Positions 1 to 7,233 are shown, counted from the first letter of the stretch. The stretch: 12,837 nt of DNA from DASRPD01 sp035646535 (GCA_035646535.1 DASRPD010000106.1:1-12837); one strand, 5' to 3'. Numbers and translations are program-made. The notes: a model not told the origin generated them from the letters alone.

Positions 1-1008
1 GCCGGGGCGAGCATCGCGCAGGCCCTCGGCTGGCAGGGCGCGCCGGTCATCTCCGAGTACGCGGCGTGCGCCTCCGGGGCGACGGCTCTGGGCGCGGCGC
101 GCGCGCAGATCCTGGCCGGCCTCGTCGACGTCGCCCTCGTCGTCGGCGCCGACACGACACCCAAAGGATTCCTCGCGCCGAACGCGGGCGAGCGCGGCGA
201 CGACCCGGACTGGCTCCGGTTCCGACTGCTCGGCGCAACCAACCCCACCTACTTCGGGCTGTACGCCCGCCGGCGGATGGAGAGGTACGGCGCCACCCCG
301 GACGACTTCGCCCGCGTGAAGGTGAAGAACGCGCGCCACGGCCTCCACAACCCCAACGCCCGATACCGCAAGGCCGTCTCGGAGGCCGACGTGGCCGCGT
401 CCGCGATGGTGTCGGACCCGTTGCGGCTGCTCGAGATCTGCGCCACGAGCGACGGCGCCGCCGCGATCGTCCTGTCGAGCATGGACTACGCCCGCAACCG
501 CGGCGCCGGCGACGCGGTGCGGATCGCGGCAGTATCGACGGTGACACCGACGTACCCGAACACCGTCATCGAGATGCCGAACTTCGCCACCGACGCCTCC
601 GCCGGAGTCGCCGCGCCCGAACGCTCGTTCCGCGACTCCATCGCCCACGCCGCGTACGAACAGGCCGGACTCGGACCGGAGGACATGAGCCTCGCCGAGG
701 TGTACGACCTCTCGACCGCGCTCGAGCTCGACTGGTACGAGAACATCGGGCTCTGCAAGGAGGGCGAGGCCGAGCGGCTCCTGAACGACGGGGAGACGAC
801 GATCGGCGGCCGAATCCCGGTGAACCCGAGCGGAGGGCTGGCGTCCTTCGGCGAGGCCGTACCCGCGCAGGCGATCGCTCAGGTCTGTGAGCTGACCTGG
901 CAACTCCGCGACCAGGCGGGCGACCGCCAGGTCCAGGGCGCGACCGCGGGGATCACCGTCAACCAGGGACTCTTCGGCCACGGATCCTCGGTCATCGCGA
1001 TTCGTTGA
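1..1008 (+). CDS. Lipid-transfer-type (SCP2/Ltp) thiolase-like protein, 5' end outside window
   Basis: Frame 1 is open from the first base to TGA at 1006-1008, giving 335 residues. The family is usually about 390-400 residues, so some 60 N-terminal residues lie upstream. The nucleophile loop AACASGATAL holds Cys23 of the visible part, and a thiolase NPSGG turn sits near residues 278-282. At positions where a classical SCP2 thiolase has catalytic HDCF and GHP motifs, this protein has EVYDLST (Tyr235) and FGEA (Glu285), and the C-terminus reads LFGHGSSV without the second catalytic Cys. By family knowledge it acts on CoA thioesters in sterol side-chain degradation (Ltp2/Ltp3/Ltp4 group), possibly as a thiolase or a retro-aldolase-like enzyme; which one is inference. 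A fadD-like gene follows after 56 bp, which fits a sterol/lipid catabolic setting. Family confidence is high and reaction confidence is low. Confidence 0.88.
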   Translation, partial: AGASIAQALGWQGAPVISEYAACASGATALGAARAQILAGLVDVALVVGADTTPKGFLAPNAGERGDDPDWLRFRLLGATNPTYFGLYARRRMERYGATPDDFARVKVKNARHGLHNPNARYRKAVSEADVAASAMVSDPLRLLEICATSDGAAAIVLSSMDYARNRGAGDAVRIAAVSTVTPTYPNTVIEMPNFATDASAGVAAPERSFRDSIAHAAYEQAGLGPEDMSLAEVYDLSTALELDWYENIGLCKEGEAERLLNDGETTIGGRIPVNPSGGLASFGEAVPAQAIAQVCELTWQLRDQAGDRQVQGATAGITVNQGLFGHGSSVIAIR

Positions 1009-1010
1009 CC

Positions 1011-1043
1011 GGCCGGGCCGGTGCCCCATTCCCCGGCCGGGCC
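1011..1043 (+). terminator. GC-rich imperfect hairpin after the Ltp thiolase (terminator-like)
   Basis: The 4-bp outer arms (1011-1014 with 1040-1043) and 6-bp inner arms (1016-1021 with 1033-1038) pair around a G-G mismatch, leaving an 11-nt loop at 1022-1032. The arms also form an 11-bp direct repeat, CCGGCCGGGCC, at 1009-1019 and 1033-1043. The hairpin starts 2 nt after the thiolase stop, but no U-tract follows. It could be an actinobacterial U-less terminator, or a regulatory site for the promoter just downstream. This is inference from base pairing only. Confidence 0.4.
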
Positions 1044-1052
1044 CAGGTTTCG

Positions 1053-1058
1053 TAGTGT
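1053..1058 (+). promoter_or_regulatory. Putative -10 box for leaderless fadD transcript
   Basis: The hexamer TAGTGT is followed by 6 nt and then the GTG start at 1065. Transcription starting 6-7 nt after a -10 box would begin on the start codon, as is common in Actinobacteria. No Shine-Dalgarno sequence is visible before the GTG, which supports a leaderless reading. No convincing -35 box is seen. The same arrangement recurs at 5580-5568 and 7233-7220. Confidence 0.45.
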
Positions 1059-1064
1059 GTGCTC

Positions 1065-2684
1065 GTGGCCGACCATTGGAACTTCGCCGATCTGTTCGAG
1101 ACCGTCTGCGACACGGTCCCCGACCGCGAGGCCGTCGTCTGCGAGGACCGCCGTCTCACCTTCGCCGAGCTGGACGAGCGCGCGACGCGGCTCGCACACC
1201 ACCTCGCCGCCGGCGGCGTGACGACCGGCGACCACGTGGGGATCTACGCCTACAACTGCACCGAGTGGATCGAGGCGATGTTCGCGGCGTGGAAGATCCG
1301 CGCGGTACCGATCAACGTGAACTACCGCTACGTCGAGACGGAGCTGCGCTACCTGTTCGACAACGCCGACCTCGTCGGCCTCGTCCACGGGCGCGAATTC
1401 GTCGATCACATCGCAGTGGTGCGGGACGACTGCCCGAAGCTGAAGGTCCTCGTCGCCATCGATGACGGCACCGACGCCGATCTCGCCAAGATCGGTGCGG
1501 TGGAGTACGAGGCCGCGCTGGCTGCGGCTTCACCGACGCGCGACTTCGCGCCGCGTTCGCCGGACGACCAGTACGTGCTCTACACCGGCGGCACGACCGG
1601 CATGCCCAAGGGCGTGATGTGGCGCCAGACCGACTTCTTCAACGCAACCATCGGCCCGCTGCTGACGACGGGCGGCGAGCCCTACACCTCGACCGCCGAA
1701 GTGGTCGACGCGGCCAAGGCCGGCGGTGACGCGGTCGCCTACCCGCTCGCGCCGCTCATGCACGGCGCGGCGCAGTGGGTCGTCATGATGCTCGTCCTGC
1801 AAGGCAACAAGGTTGTGCTCTCCTCGCAGCGGCGACTCGACCCGATCGCGGTCTGGCGGACGATCGAACGGGAGAAGGTCATGTCGGTCAGCCTCGTCGG
1901 TGACGCCATGGCCCGACCGCTCATCGAGGCGGTCGACGATCCTGCGCTCGCCGGCGTCGACACGTCGGGCCTCTTCGTGATCGGCTCCGGTGGCGCGATC
2001 CTGTCTCCGGCGGTCAAGGACGCGATCACCGAGCGTTTCCCGAACATGCTGGTCATCGACTCGCTCGGCGCGTCCGAGACGGGCTACCAGGGCAGCGTGG
2101 CCGGCTCGGACAGCGAGGGAAGACCGCGGTTCGTGATGGGTGACCACACGATCGTCCTCGACGAGGACGGTGCGCCGGTGGAGCCCGGAAGCGGCGTGAT
2201 CGGCCGGCTCGGGCGCCGCGGCTACGTGCCGGTCGGCTACTACAAGGACCCCGAGAAGACCGCGGAGACGTTCGTCGAGATCGACGGAGAGCGCTGGGCC
2301 TTTCCCGGTGACATGGCCCGCGTCGAGAGCGACGGAACGATCACCCTGCTCGGGCGCGGCTCGGTCAGCATCAACTCCGGAGGCGAGAAGATCTTCCCCG
2401 AGGAGGTCGAGCTCGCCCTGAAGTCCCACCCCGACGTCTTCGACGTGCTCGTCGTCGGCGTGCCCGACGAGCGCTGGGGTGAGCGGGTCACCGCCGTCGT
2501 GAAGACACGCGGCAGTGAGACGTTGACGGCCGAGGATCTCGCGAAGCACGCGCGCTCGACCATCGCCGCGTACAAGGTGCCGCGAGGGCTCGTCCTCGTG
2601 AACGAGGTCGTACGCTCACCGTCGGGCAAGGCGGACTACCGGTGGGCGAAGACCACGGCGCTGGAGGCCGACAGCGCCACCTGA
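1065..2684 (+). CDS. fadD: Acyl-CoA synthetase, FadD19/FadD17-like (steroid or fatty acyl-CoA ligase)
   Basis: This is a 539-residue member of the adenylate-forming (ANL) family, which activates a carboxylic acid through an acyl-AMP to the CoA thioester. Visible motifs are the P-loop YTGGTTGMPKG (173-183), the SLGASETG segment (333-340), the PGD motif (414-416), the hinge block LLGRGSVSINSGGEK (428-442) and the C-terminal catalytic Lys522 in SPSGKADY. The pattern NVNYRYVETELRYLFDNAD together with SVSINSGGEK closely resembles FadD19/FadD17, which activate C26 sterol acids; the exact substrate is inferred. A GTG at 1059 in the same frame is also possible, but the GTG at 1065 gives the usual N-terminus and fits the TAGTGT box. 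An MFS gene follows after 27 bp, probably on the same transcript. Length is normal for the family and there are no missing residues. Confidence 0.93.
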   Translation: MADHWNFADLFETVCDTVPDREAVVCEDRRLTFAELDERATRLAHHLAAGGVTTGDHVGIYAYNCTEWIEAMFAAWKIRAVPINVNYRYVETELRYLFDNADLVGLVHGREFVDHIAVVRDDCPKLKVLVAIDDGTDADLAKIGAVEYEAALAAASPTRDFAPRSPDDQYVLYTGGTTGMPKGVMWRQTDFFNATIGPLLTTGGEPYTSTAEVVDAAKAGGDAVAYPLAPLMHGAAQWVVMMLVLQGNKVVLSSQRRLDPIAVWRTIEREKVMSVSLVGDAMARPLIEAVDDPALAGVDTSGLFVIGSGGAILSPAVKDAITERFPNMLVIDSLGASETGYQGSVAGSDSEGRPRFVMGDHTIVLDEDGAPVEPGSGVIGRLGRRGYVPVGYYKDPEKTAETFVEIDGERWAFPGDMARVESDGTITLLGRGSVSINSGGEKIFPEEVELALKSHPDVFDVLVVGVPDERWGERVTAVVKTRGSETLTAEDLAKHARSTIAAYKVPRGLVLVNEVVRSPSGKADYRWAKTTALEADSAT

Positions 2685-2697
2685 GTCCCGCTGAACC

Positions 2698-2702
2698 GGA
2701 GG
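2698..2702 (+). promoter_or_regulatory. Shine-Dalgarno site for the MFS gene
   Basis: GGAGG lies 9 nt before the ATG at 2712, just after the fadD stop. It fixes the MFS start and suggests translation from a fadD-MFS polycistronic mRNA. Confidence 0.7.
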
Positions 2703-2711
2703 CGACGCCAG

Positions 2712-3845
2712 ATGCAGCCTGTCTCTCGCGCCCCCGTGGCCCGCGTGTCGTTCCTGCTGTACGTGGGCGTCGCGGTCGAGGCGCTCGGCTACGGCGCGAT
2801 CTTCGCCCTGCTCGCCGAGCTCCAGGACCGCTACGACCTCCCCACCTACGGACTCGGTCTCATCGCCGGCACCGCCTTCCTGGCGGGGCTGGGCGCGCAG
2901 CTCGGCCTCGCCCGCTACGCCGACCGAGGTCATACCCGGATGCTTCTGCGGGTCGGGCTCGGCGTCGCCGCGGCCGGGATGCTGTGGTTCGGCCTCGCCA
3001 CCCAGTTGTGGCAATTCGTCGGTGCCCGATTGTTGCTGGGGCTCGGATCGGGGATGTTCGTCCCCGCGACCCGCCGCGTGGCGGTGACCACGGCGGGACC
3101 TCGTTCGGGCGAAGCGCTCGGGCGGATCGCCAGCTTCGAGGTGGGCGGCTTCATCGCCGGACCGCCCATCGCGGCCGTGCTCGCGGCGCTCTTCGGGCTC
3201 CACGCCCCATTTCTCGTCCTCGCCGGAGTGCTCGCGCTCACGGCCCCGGCGGTCGCCCGGATCGCAGAACCACCGATCGACAGCCGACCCGAGCGCCGCG
3301 CGGTGCGTTCGCTGATCGCACGGCGGGGAGTGCTGGCCGGCCTCGCTCTCGGCGCGGCACTGTTCCTCGCGATCGGCGTGTTCGACGCGATCTGGGCCCG
3401 CTACATGACCGACATCGGCGCGAGCACCGCCGTGATCGCGATCACGCTGGCGCTCTTCGCGCTTCCGCTCGTGGTCTTGAGCCCGTTCGGAGGCCGGCTG
3501 GCCGATCGGCGCGGCGCGGTTCGCAGTGGCGTCGTCGCGCTCGTGATCACCACTCCCTGCATCGCGGTGTACGGCTTCACGGACTCCGTGCTGATCGCGA
3601 GCGTCGTCGCTCTCATCCACGCGACCGGCGACGCGGTCACGACCCCCGCCGGGCAGACCGCGGTGGCCCGGTTCGCGCCGGCGTCCCTCGCCGGCGCGGG
3701 CCAGGGCCTCTACGGCGCCGTCGGCGCGGCTGCGGCCGCGAGCAGCAACACTCCCGAGACCAGGAGACCGATGAGACCGACAGCAGCCAGCACCGCGCGA
3801 TTCACGAGCCCGCGCACGAACGCGGCGTCGTCGGGATCTGCGTAG
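2712..3845 (+). CDS. MFS-family transporter with an aberrant, truncated C-terminus
   Basis: This is an inner-membrane transporter of the major facilitator superfamily; the substrate is unknown, but its place behind fadD suggests a lipid, sterol or related hydrophobic compound (inference). About ten hydrophobic segments are visible (roughly residues 11-33, 44-64, 72-92, 94-112, 133-155, 157-178, 203-226, 236-260, 272-290 and 292-312). The A-like loop RYADRGHTRMLLR follows TM2, and its repeat GGRLADRRGAVRSG lies in the second half. TM11 begins at GAGQGLYGAVG (about 329-339), but the frame then runs into low-hydrophobicity sequence rich in Ser, Thr, Arg and Pro until TGA... the final stop at 3843-3845. 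That tail (about residues 345-377) is the antisense of the convergent UbiB-like kinase gene, so TM11-12 appear to be lost. The protein may be non-functional, or the region may be misassembled. Confidence 0.82.
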   Translation: MQPVSRAPVARVSFLLYVGVAVEALGYGAIFALLAELQDRYDLPTYGLGLIAGTAFLAGLGAQLGLARYADRGHTRMLLRVGLGVAAAGMLWFGLATQLWQFVGARLLLGLGSGMFVPATRRVAVTTAGPRSGEALGRIASFEVGGFIAGPPIAAVLAALFGLHAPFLVLAGVLALTAPAVARIAEPPIDSRPERRAVRSLIARRGVLAGLALGAALFLAIGVFDAIWARYMTDIGASTAVIAITLALFALPLVVLSPFGGRLADRRGAVRSGVVALVITTPCIAVYGFTDSVLIASVVALIHATGDAVTTPAGQTAVARFAPASLAGAGQGLYGAVGAAAAASSNTPETRRPMRPTAASTARFTSPRTNAASSGSA

Positions 3846-5110
3846 CGGCGAGTCCTCACGGTGAGCTGGCCGGTACGGAGCTGGCCGGCAATCGCCTCGG
3901 CGTGGTCGGGCAGGGTCCGCAGCGACGGGAGACTGCGAATCAGCTCCTGGCGCAGCTCATCCTCCAACGCATCGGAGCCCTCGGGGACGACCAGCGGGCG
4001 GGCAAGCTCCGTTGCCCGTTGGGCCGTCGGGTAGCCCGGAGCGAGCGTCCGCAGTGTCCCATCAAGGGTGACGAGCGCCCGCGCCAGGAGGGTGAACGAG
4101 TGCGGCACGCGCAGGTGGTTGGCCCGCAGGACCCGGATCATGGCCTCGAACATGCCCACGTCGATGCCGCCACCGTGGTCGACCTGCACCGCGAGGAACC
4201 GCGCGAGATCCGACGTGAGGCCGCTGATGTCGGTGCCGGGCGGCGGCGGTGCGATCGCCAGCACAGACCGCCTGAGCAGCATGGGATCGTTGAGCTGGGT
4301 CGCGAGCAACATCCCGCCGAGCGCTTGGAGCGTCGTGGCGTCCAGCACGCCCGTCGAGCCGAAATCCAACAGCGCCAACGTTCCCGACCGGTCGACGAGG
4401 ATGTTGCCCGGGTGCGGATCAGCGTGGAACACCCCGTCACGCAGCATCTGCGCCAAGAACGACGCGAGCAGGCGATCCGCAAGCTCGTCGCGAGACACCG
4501 GGGTGGCGTCGACCGCGTCGCGGTCCGAGATCAACGCACCGGCCATCTCCTCCAACACGAGGACTCGCCGCGTCAACAGCTCGTCGTACACCGCCGGAAT
4601 CCGAACACCGACGTCGTCGGCACGGTTGTCTCGCACGCGCTCCTCGGAACGGGCCTCAGCCGAGAAGTCGAGCTCGTCACGGATCGCGCCGGTGAACTCA
4701 CGCACGAGCGAGACCACGTCGACCCGCAACCCGAGGCCCGTGCGCCGTTGCAGGAAGCGCGCCAGCGACAACATCGTCTGGGCGTCGCGATCCACCACGT
4801 CGGCGATACGCGGGCGCTGCACCTTGACGACGACCAGGCGGCCGTCCGCCAGTGTGGCCCGATGCACCTGGGCGATCGACGCCGCGGTCAGGGGCTCCCA
4901 GTCAAACGTCGGGAACACCTCCTCGACCGGCCGCCCCAGCTCCGATTCCACGACTCGGCGAATGCCGTCGGCCGGTTCCGGTGCCACCGACGCCTGTAGC
5001 ACCGTCAACTCCGCGATGAGTGGCGCCGGCAGCAGGTCACCCCGCGTCGAAGCGACCTTGCCCAGCTTGACGAACATGCCGCCGCACTCCTCGAGCGTGG
5101 CCCGTGGCAC
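3710..5110 (-). CDS. UbiB/AarF (ABC1)-family kinase-like protein, catalytic part of a frameshifted gene
   Basis: These 466 residues carry the ABC1/ADCK/UbiB fold, an atypical protein-kinase-like ATPase linked in other organisms to quinone and membrane-lipid homeostasis. Visible elements are the N-terminal KxGQ-type motif with Gln replaced by Lys (FVKLGK, Lys18), the Ala-rich loop TAASIAQVH (75-83), the ATP-site lysine in VVVKVQRP (Lys96), ELDFSAEA (146-153), the catalytic loop HADPHPGN (229-236) and DFG (249-251). The frame starts with GTG at 5110, but this cuts into a conserved region. The usual N-terminal membrane part is found just upstream in another frame (5568-5113), so a one-base frameshift splits the gene. 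The C-terminus ends after only one hydrophobic segment (LLVSGVLLLAAAAA), where relatives usually have a further one. The end overlaps the convergent MFS gene by 136 bp. An internal ATG at 5077 is an alternative start for an unshifted product. Confidence 0.85.
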   Translation of the reverse strand: MPRATLEECGGMFVKLGKVASTRGDLLPAPLIAELTVLQASVAPEPADGIRRVVESELGRPVEEVFPTFDWEPLTAASIAQVHRATLADGRLVVVKVQRPRIADVVDRDAQTMLSLARFLQRRTGLGLRVDVVSLVREFTGAIRDELDFSAEARSEERVRDNRADDVGVRIPAVYDELLTRRVLVLEEMAGALISDRDAVDATPVSRDELADRLLASFLAQMLRDGVFHADPHPGNILVDRSGTLALLDFGSTGVLDATTLQALGGMLLATQLNDPMLLRRSVLAIAPPPPGTDISGLTSDLARFLAVQVDHGGGIDVGMFEAMIRVLRANHLRVPHSFTLLARALVTLDGTLRTLAPGYPTAQRATELARPLVVPEGSDALEDELRQELIRSLPSLRTLPDHAEAIAGQLRTGQLTVRTRRYADPDDAAFVRGLVNRAVLAAVGLIGLLVSGVLLLAAAAAPTAP

Positions 5111-5568
5111 GGCCCGAACTCGGGATCGGTGATGCCGGCGCTCGAGGCGAACCGAGTGTGCAACAGCCCGTTTCGCTTCGCGATCCTCAACACCTGCTGG
5201 AATCGCACCGTGGGCGCAAACGTCTGCTTGATCCGACGAATCGGGTGCGGCAATCGGCGCAGCCGCCCGAGCTCGTCCTCACGCCGGCCCGATCCGAACA
5301 CGAACTGCTCGGCGACGCCGACGGCCATCGTCGCGAGGATCGTGAAGGCCACGACACGAACCGTCAGATCCCAGTCCGATGGCGCGCGGTTCTCGTACGA
5401 CGCTGCCGCCAGCGATACGCCGAGCACCCAGCCGGCGAGGCTGATGAGCAGCGAACGGATCCAGCTCCGACGCACCCCGAGGAGCCGAAGCGACATCCAG
5501 CTCAGCGCGACGACCGGGACCAGCAGGAGGAGGAGCTGGAAGAGGTCGTCGATCACGATGTCGATCAC
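5005..5568 (-). CDS. N-terminal membrane part of the same UbiB/AarF-like gene (frameshifted)
   Basis: The frame starts with GTG at 5568 and stays open for 187 residues, but only the first ~152 (to about 5113) resemble a real protein. They contain three hydrophobic segments (about 9-30, 36-56 and 67-91) and then a basic helix-rich linker (HPIRRIKQTFAPTVRFQQVLRIAK is spread over about 107-130) ending at ITDPEFG. Beyond that, the frame reads Arg/Ser/Cys-rich shadow sequence. Actinobacterial UbiB-like proteins commonly carry such a membrane/linker region directly before the RATLEE-GGMFVKLG segment, and that segment continues here in the next frame at 5110. Adding one base near 5111-5113 would join the two. 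The gene starts 9 bp after the ABC permease stop and may be co-transcribed with it or start from its own TAGTCT box. Confidence 0.7.
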   Translation of the reverse strand: MIDIVIDDLFQLLLLLVPVVALSWMSLRLLGVRRSWIRSLLISLAGWVLGVSLAAASYENRAPSDWDLTVRVVAFTILATMAVGVAEQFVFGSGRREDELGRLRRLPHPIRRIKQTFAPTVRFQQVLRIAKRNGLLHTRFASSAGITDPEFGPCHGPRSRSAAACSSSWARSLRRGVTCCRRHSSRS

Positions 5569-5574
5569 GCTCGG

Positions 5575-5580
5575 AGACTA
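5575..5580 (-). promoter_or_regulatory. Putative -10 box for leaderless UbiB-like transcript, overlapping the permease stop codon
   Basis: On the minus strand TAGTCT is followed by 6 nt and then the GTG at 5568, matching the fadD arrangement. Its first three bases are the stop codon TAG of the ABC permease. There is no Shine-Dalgarno sequence in the 9-bp gap. Readthrough from the upstream ABC genes is equally possible. Confidence 0.4.
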
Positions 5581-6306
5581 CGCGTCCCGCCGTTCCACCA
5601 TGAGCCCCCCACCGACCACCAGCAGCGACGACCAGGCCGCGAACACCAACGCGGAGACGTACCACGGCGTGAACGCCGTACCCTCGGCGAACGAGTATGG
5701 AAACGCGCCGAAGCCGCTCATCAACGGGAACCCTCGGGCGACATCGGCGCTCGTGAACACCGAGACGAGAGGCTCGACCACCAGACCGAGCACGAGCACG
5801 AGGGTGATGCCGAACGCCGGGTTCCGAGTCAGTGCCCCGACGCCGATGCCGAACACGACCGCGAGCGCGCCGACGATGACGTAGGCGATCGCGACTTCGG
5901 CCAGGCGGTCGTTGGACGGGAGGTCATATCCACGCGACGACAACACGATGGTCGTCACGAGTGCCGCGCCACCGACGGCCAGCGCGCCGGTCACCCCGCC
6001 GACGGCCGCGCCGACCATGACCTTGGCGCTCACCACTCGACGGCGAACGGGCACCGCGGTGAAGGTCGTACGGATGGTGCCGAAGCGGTACTCCTGGGCG
6101 AACATCTGCACCCCGAGCACGAGGAGCAGTACGAGCGTCAGCGTGCCCGCGCCCGCCACGAGCTCCACCGGTCGACCGGACCCGTCGTAGTCACGGGTCG
6201 ACAACCCCGCGATGAGCCAAGTCAGCAGCACGGCAATCGCCACGAGAACCTTGGGGCTGCGCACGGTGCGCAGCTTGAGCCACTCACCGCGCATCGCGGC
6301 CGTCAT
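5578..6306 (-). CDS. ABC-2-type transporter permease
   Basis: This 242-residue membrane protein has about six hydrophobic segments (roughly 19-36, 48-70, 94-122, 134-158, 164-184 and 214-234). The N-terminus RGEWLKLRTVRSPK and the loop FAQEYRFGTIRTTFTAVPVRR (EYRxGTIRTT type) are hallmarks of BcrB/LanF-like ABC-2 permeases that export small molecules, peptides or lipids. The ATG at 6306 overlaps the TGA of the upstream ATPase gene as ATGA, so the two are translationally coupled and most likely form one exporter, with one permease dimer per ATPase dimer. The substrate cannot be read from sequence. Length is typical for the short permeases of this group. Confidence 0.88.
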   Translation of the reverse strand: MTAAMRGEWLKLRTVRSPKVLVAIAVLLTWLIAGLSTRDYDGSGRPVELVAGAGTLTLVLLLVLGVQMFAQEYRFGTIRTTFTAVPVRRRVVSAKVMVGAAVGGVTGALAVGGAALVTTIVLSSRGYDLPSNDRLAEVAIAYVIVGALAVVFGIGVGALTRNPAFGITLVLVLGLVVEPLVSVFTSADVARGFPLMSGFGAFPYSFAEGTAFTPWYVSALVFAAWSSLLVVGGGLMVERRDA

Positions 6307-7220
6307 GACGGCGTCCCTCCGGCGCGGTATTCCTGCTCGTCACCCGTGAGTCGGAGGTAGGCCTGCTCGAGCGACGGCTCGTGCGGAGTCAGCTCGTGCA
6401 GGACGATGCCCTCGGCCGCGGCAAGCTCGCCCACCGCCGGTGCCTCGATCCCGCCGAGCTCGATCTGCGAGCCGTCCGACCGATCGACCCGGCCGCCGCG
6501 CTCGGCAACGAGCTGTGCGAGGCGGGTGGCGTCGGGGCTGACCACGGTCACCGTCGACTCGGCCGCGCCGCCGAGCACTTCCTCGCGGGTTCCCGAGGCG
6601 AGCAGGCGCCCTTTGCCGATCACGACGACGTCGTCCACGATCTGGCCGAGCTCGGAAAGCACGTGGCTCGACACGAAGACGGTGCGGCCCTCATCGGCGA
6701 GGTAGCGCATGAACTGCCGGATCCACACGATGCCCTCGGGGTCGAGCCCATTGGCGGGCTCGTCGAGGATGAGCACGGGCGGATCACCGAGCAGCGCGCT
6801 CGCGAGCCCGAGGCGCTGGCCCATCCCGAGGGAAAAAGCTCCGGCGCGACGACCGGCGACGTCGGCAAGCCCGACGAGCCCCAGCACCTCGTCAACCCGA
6901 CGCGCCGAGAGGCCGTTGGTGACCGCGACCGTCCGGAGGTGGTCTCGCGCGCTGCGGCGGGGGTGCACGGCCTTCGCGTCGAGCAGCACCCCGACGGAGC
7001 GCAGGGGCGCCCGGAAGGCCGCGTACGGCATACCATCGAACGTCGTTCGTCCGGTGTCCGGGCGATCGAGACCGAGCATCAGGCGAACGGTGGTCGACTT
7101 GCCCGATCCGTTGGGTCCGATGAATCCGGTGACCGCGCCGGACCGCACGGCAAAGGTGAGACCGTCGACCGCCAAGGTTCGGCCGAAGCGCTTGCACAAG
7201 CCTTCGGCCTGAATCTCCAC
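6303..7220 (-). CDS. ABC transporter ATP-binding protein (BcrA/drug-export-like)
   Basis: This 305-residue ATPase drives the adjacent ABC-2 permease. It shows Walker A GPNGSGKST (35-43), an LGMGQ signature in place of LSGGQ (131-135), Walker B VLILDEP with catalytic Glu154, the D-loop NGLD (157-160), and the H-loop SSH with His186. The LGMGQ variant is common in bacitracin/lantibiotic-type exporters. A C-terminal domain of about 90 residues follows, as in the DrrA/BcrA group. The frame is open further upstream to 7448, but that would run into the divergent acyl-CoA dehydrogenase gene. The GTG at 7220 gives the normal N-terminus (VEIQAEGLCKRFG) and lies 7 nt after a TAGCGT box. The gene is divergent from the ACAD gene with a 90-bp gap. 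Confidence 0.92.
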   Translation of the reverse strand: MEIQAEGLCKRFGRTLAVDGLTFAVRSGAVTGFIGPNGSGKSTTVRLMLGLDRPDTGRTTFDGMPYAAFRAPLRSVGVLLDAKAVHPRRSARDHLRTVAVTNGLSARRVDEVLGLVGLADVAGRRAGAFSLGMGQRLGLASALLGDPPVLILDEPANGLDPEGIVWIRQFMRYLADEGRTVFVSSHVLSELGQIVDDVVVIGKGRLLASGTREEVLGGAAESTVTVVSPDATRLAQLVAERGGRVDRSDGSQIELGGIEAPAVGELAAAEGIVLHELTPHEPSLEQAYLRLTGDEQEYRAGGTPS

Positions 7221-7227
7221 GCGCCGG

Positions 7228-7233
7228 ACGCTA
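7228..7233 (-). promoter_or_regulatory. Putative -10 box for leaderless ABC ATPase transcript
   Basis: On the minus strand TAGCGT sits 7 nt before the GTG at 7220, and there is no Shine-Dalgarno sequence between them. It lies inside a GCTAGC palindrome in the 90-bp divergent region. No clear -35 element is seen. Confidence 0.45.

Noticed and set aside
1530..2549. A 339-codon minus-strand frame opposite fadD
   Set aside because: It is a shadow of the acyl-CoA synthetase gene, with His/Asp/Arg-rich composition and no domain.
2642..4999. A 785-codon open frame on the plus strand
   Set aside because: It runs out of frame through the MFS gene and antisense to the UbiB-like gene, is dominated by Arg, Gly and His, and shows no domain. 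High GC content makes such long shadow frames common.
5578..7220. Antibiotic or bacteriocin immunity system around the ABC exporter
   Set aside because: The ATPase and permease resemble BcrA/BcrB-type exporters, but there is no biosynthetic, peptide precursor or two-component gene nearby, so no specific role can be supported.
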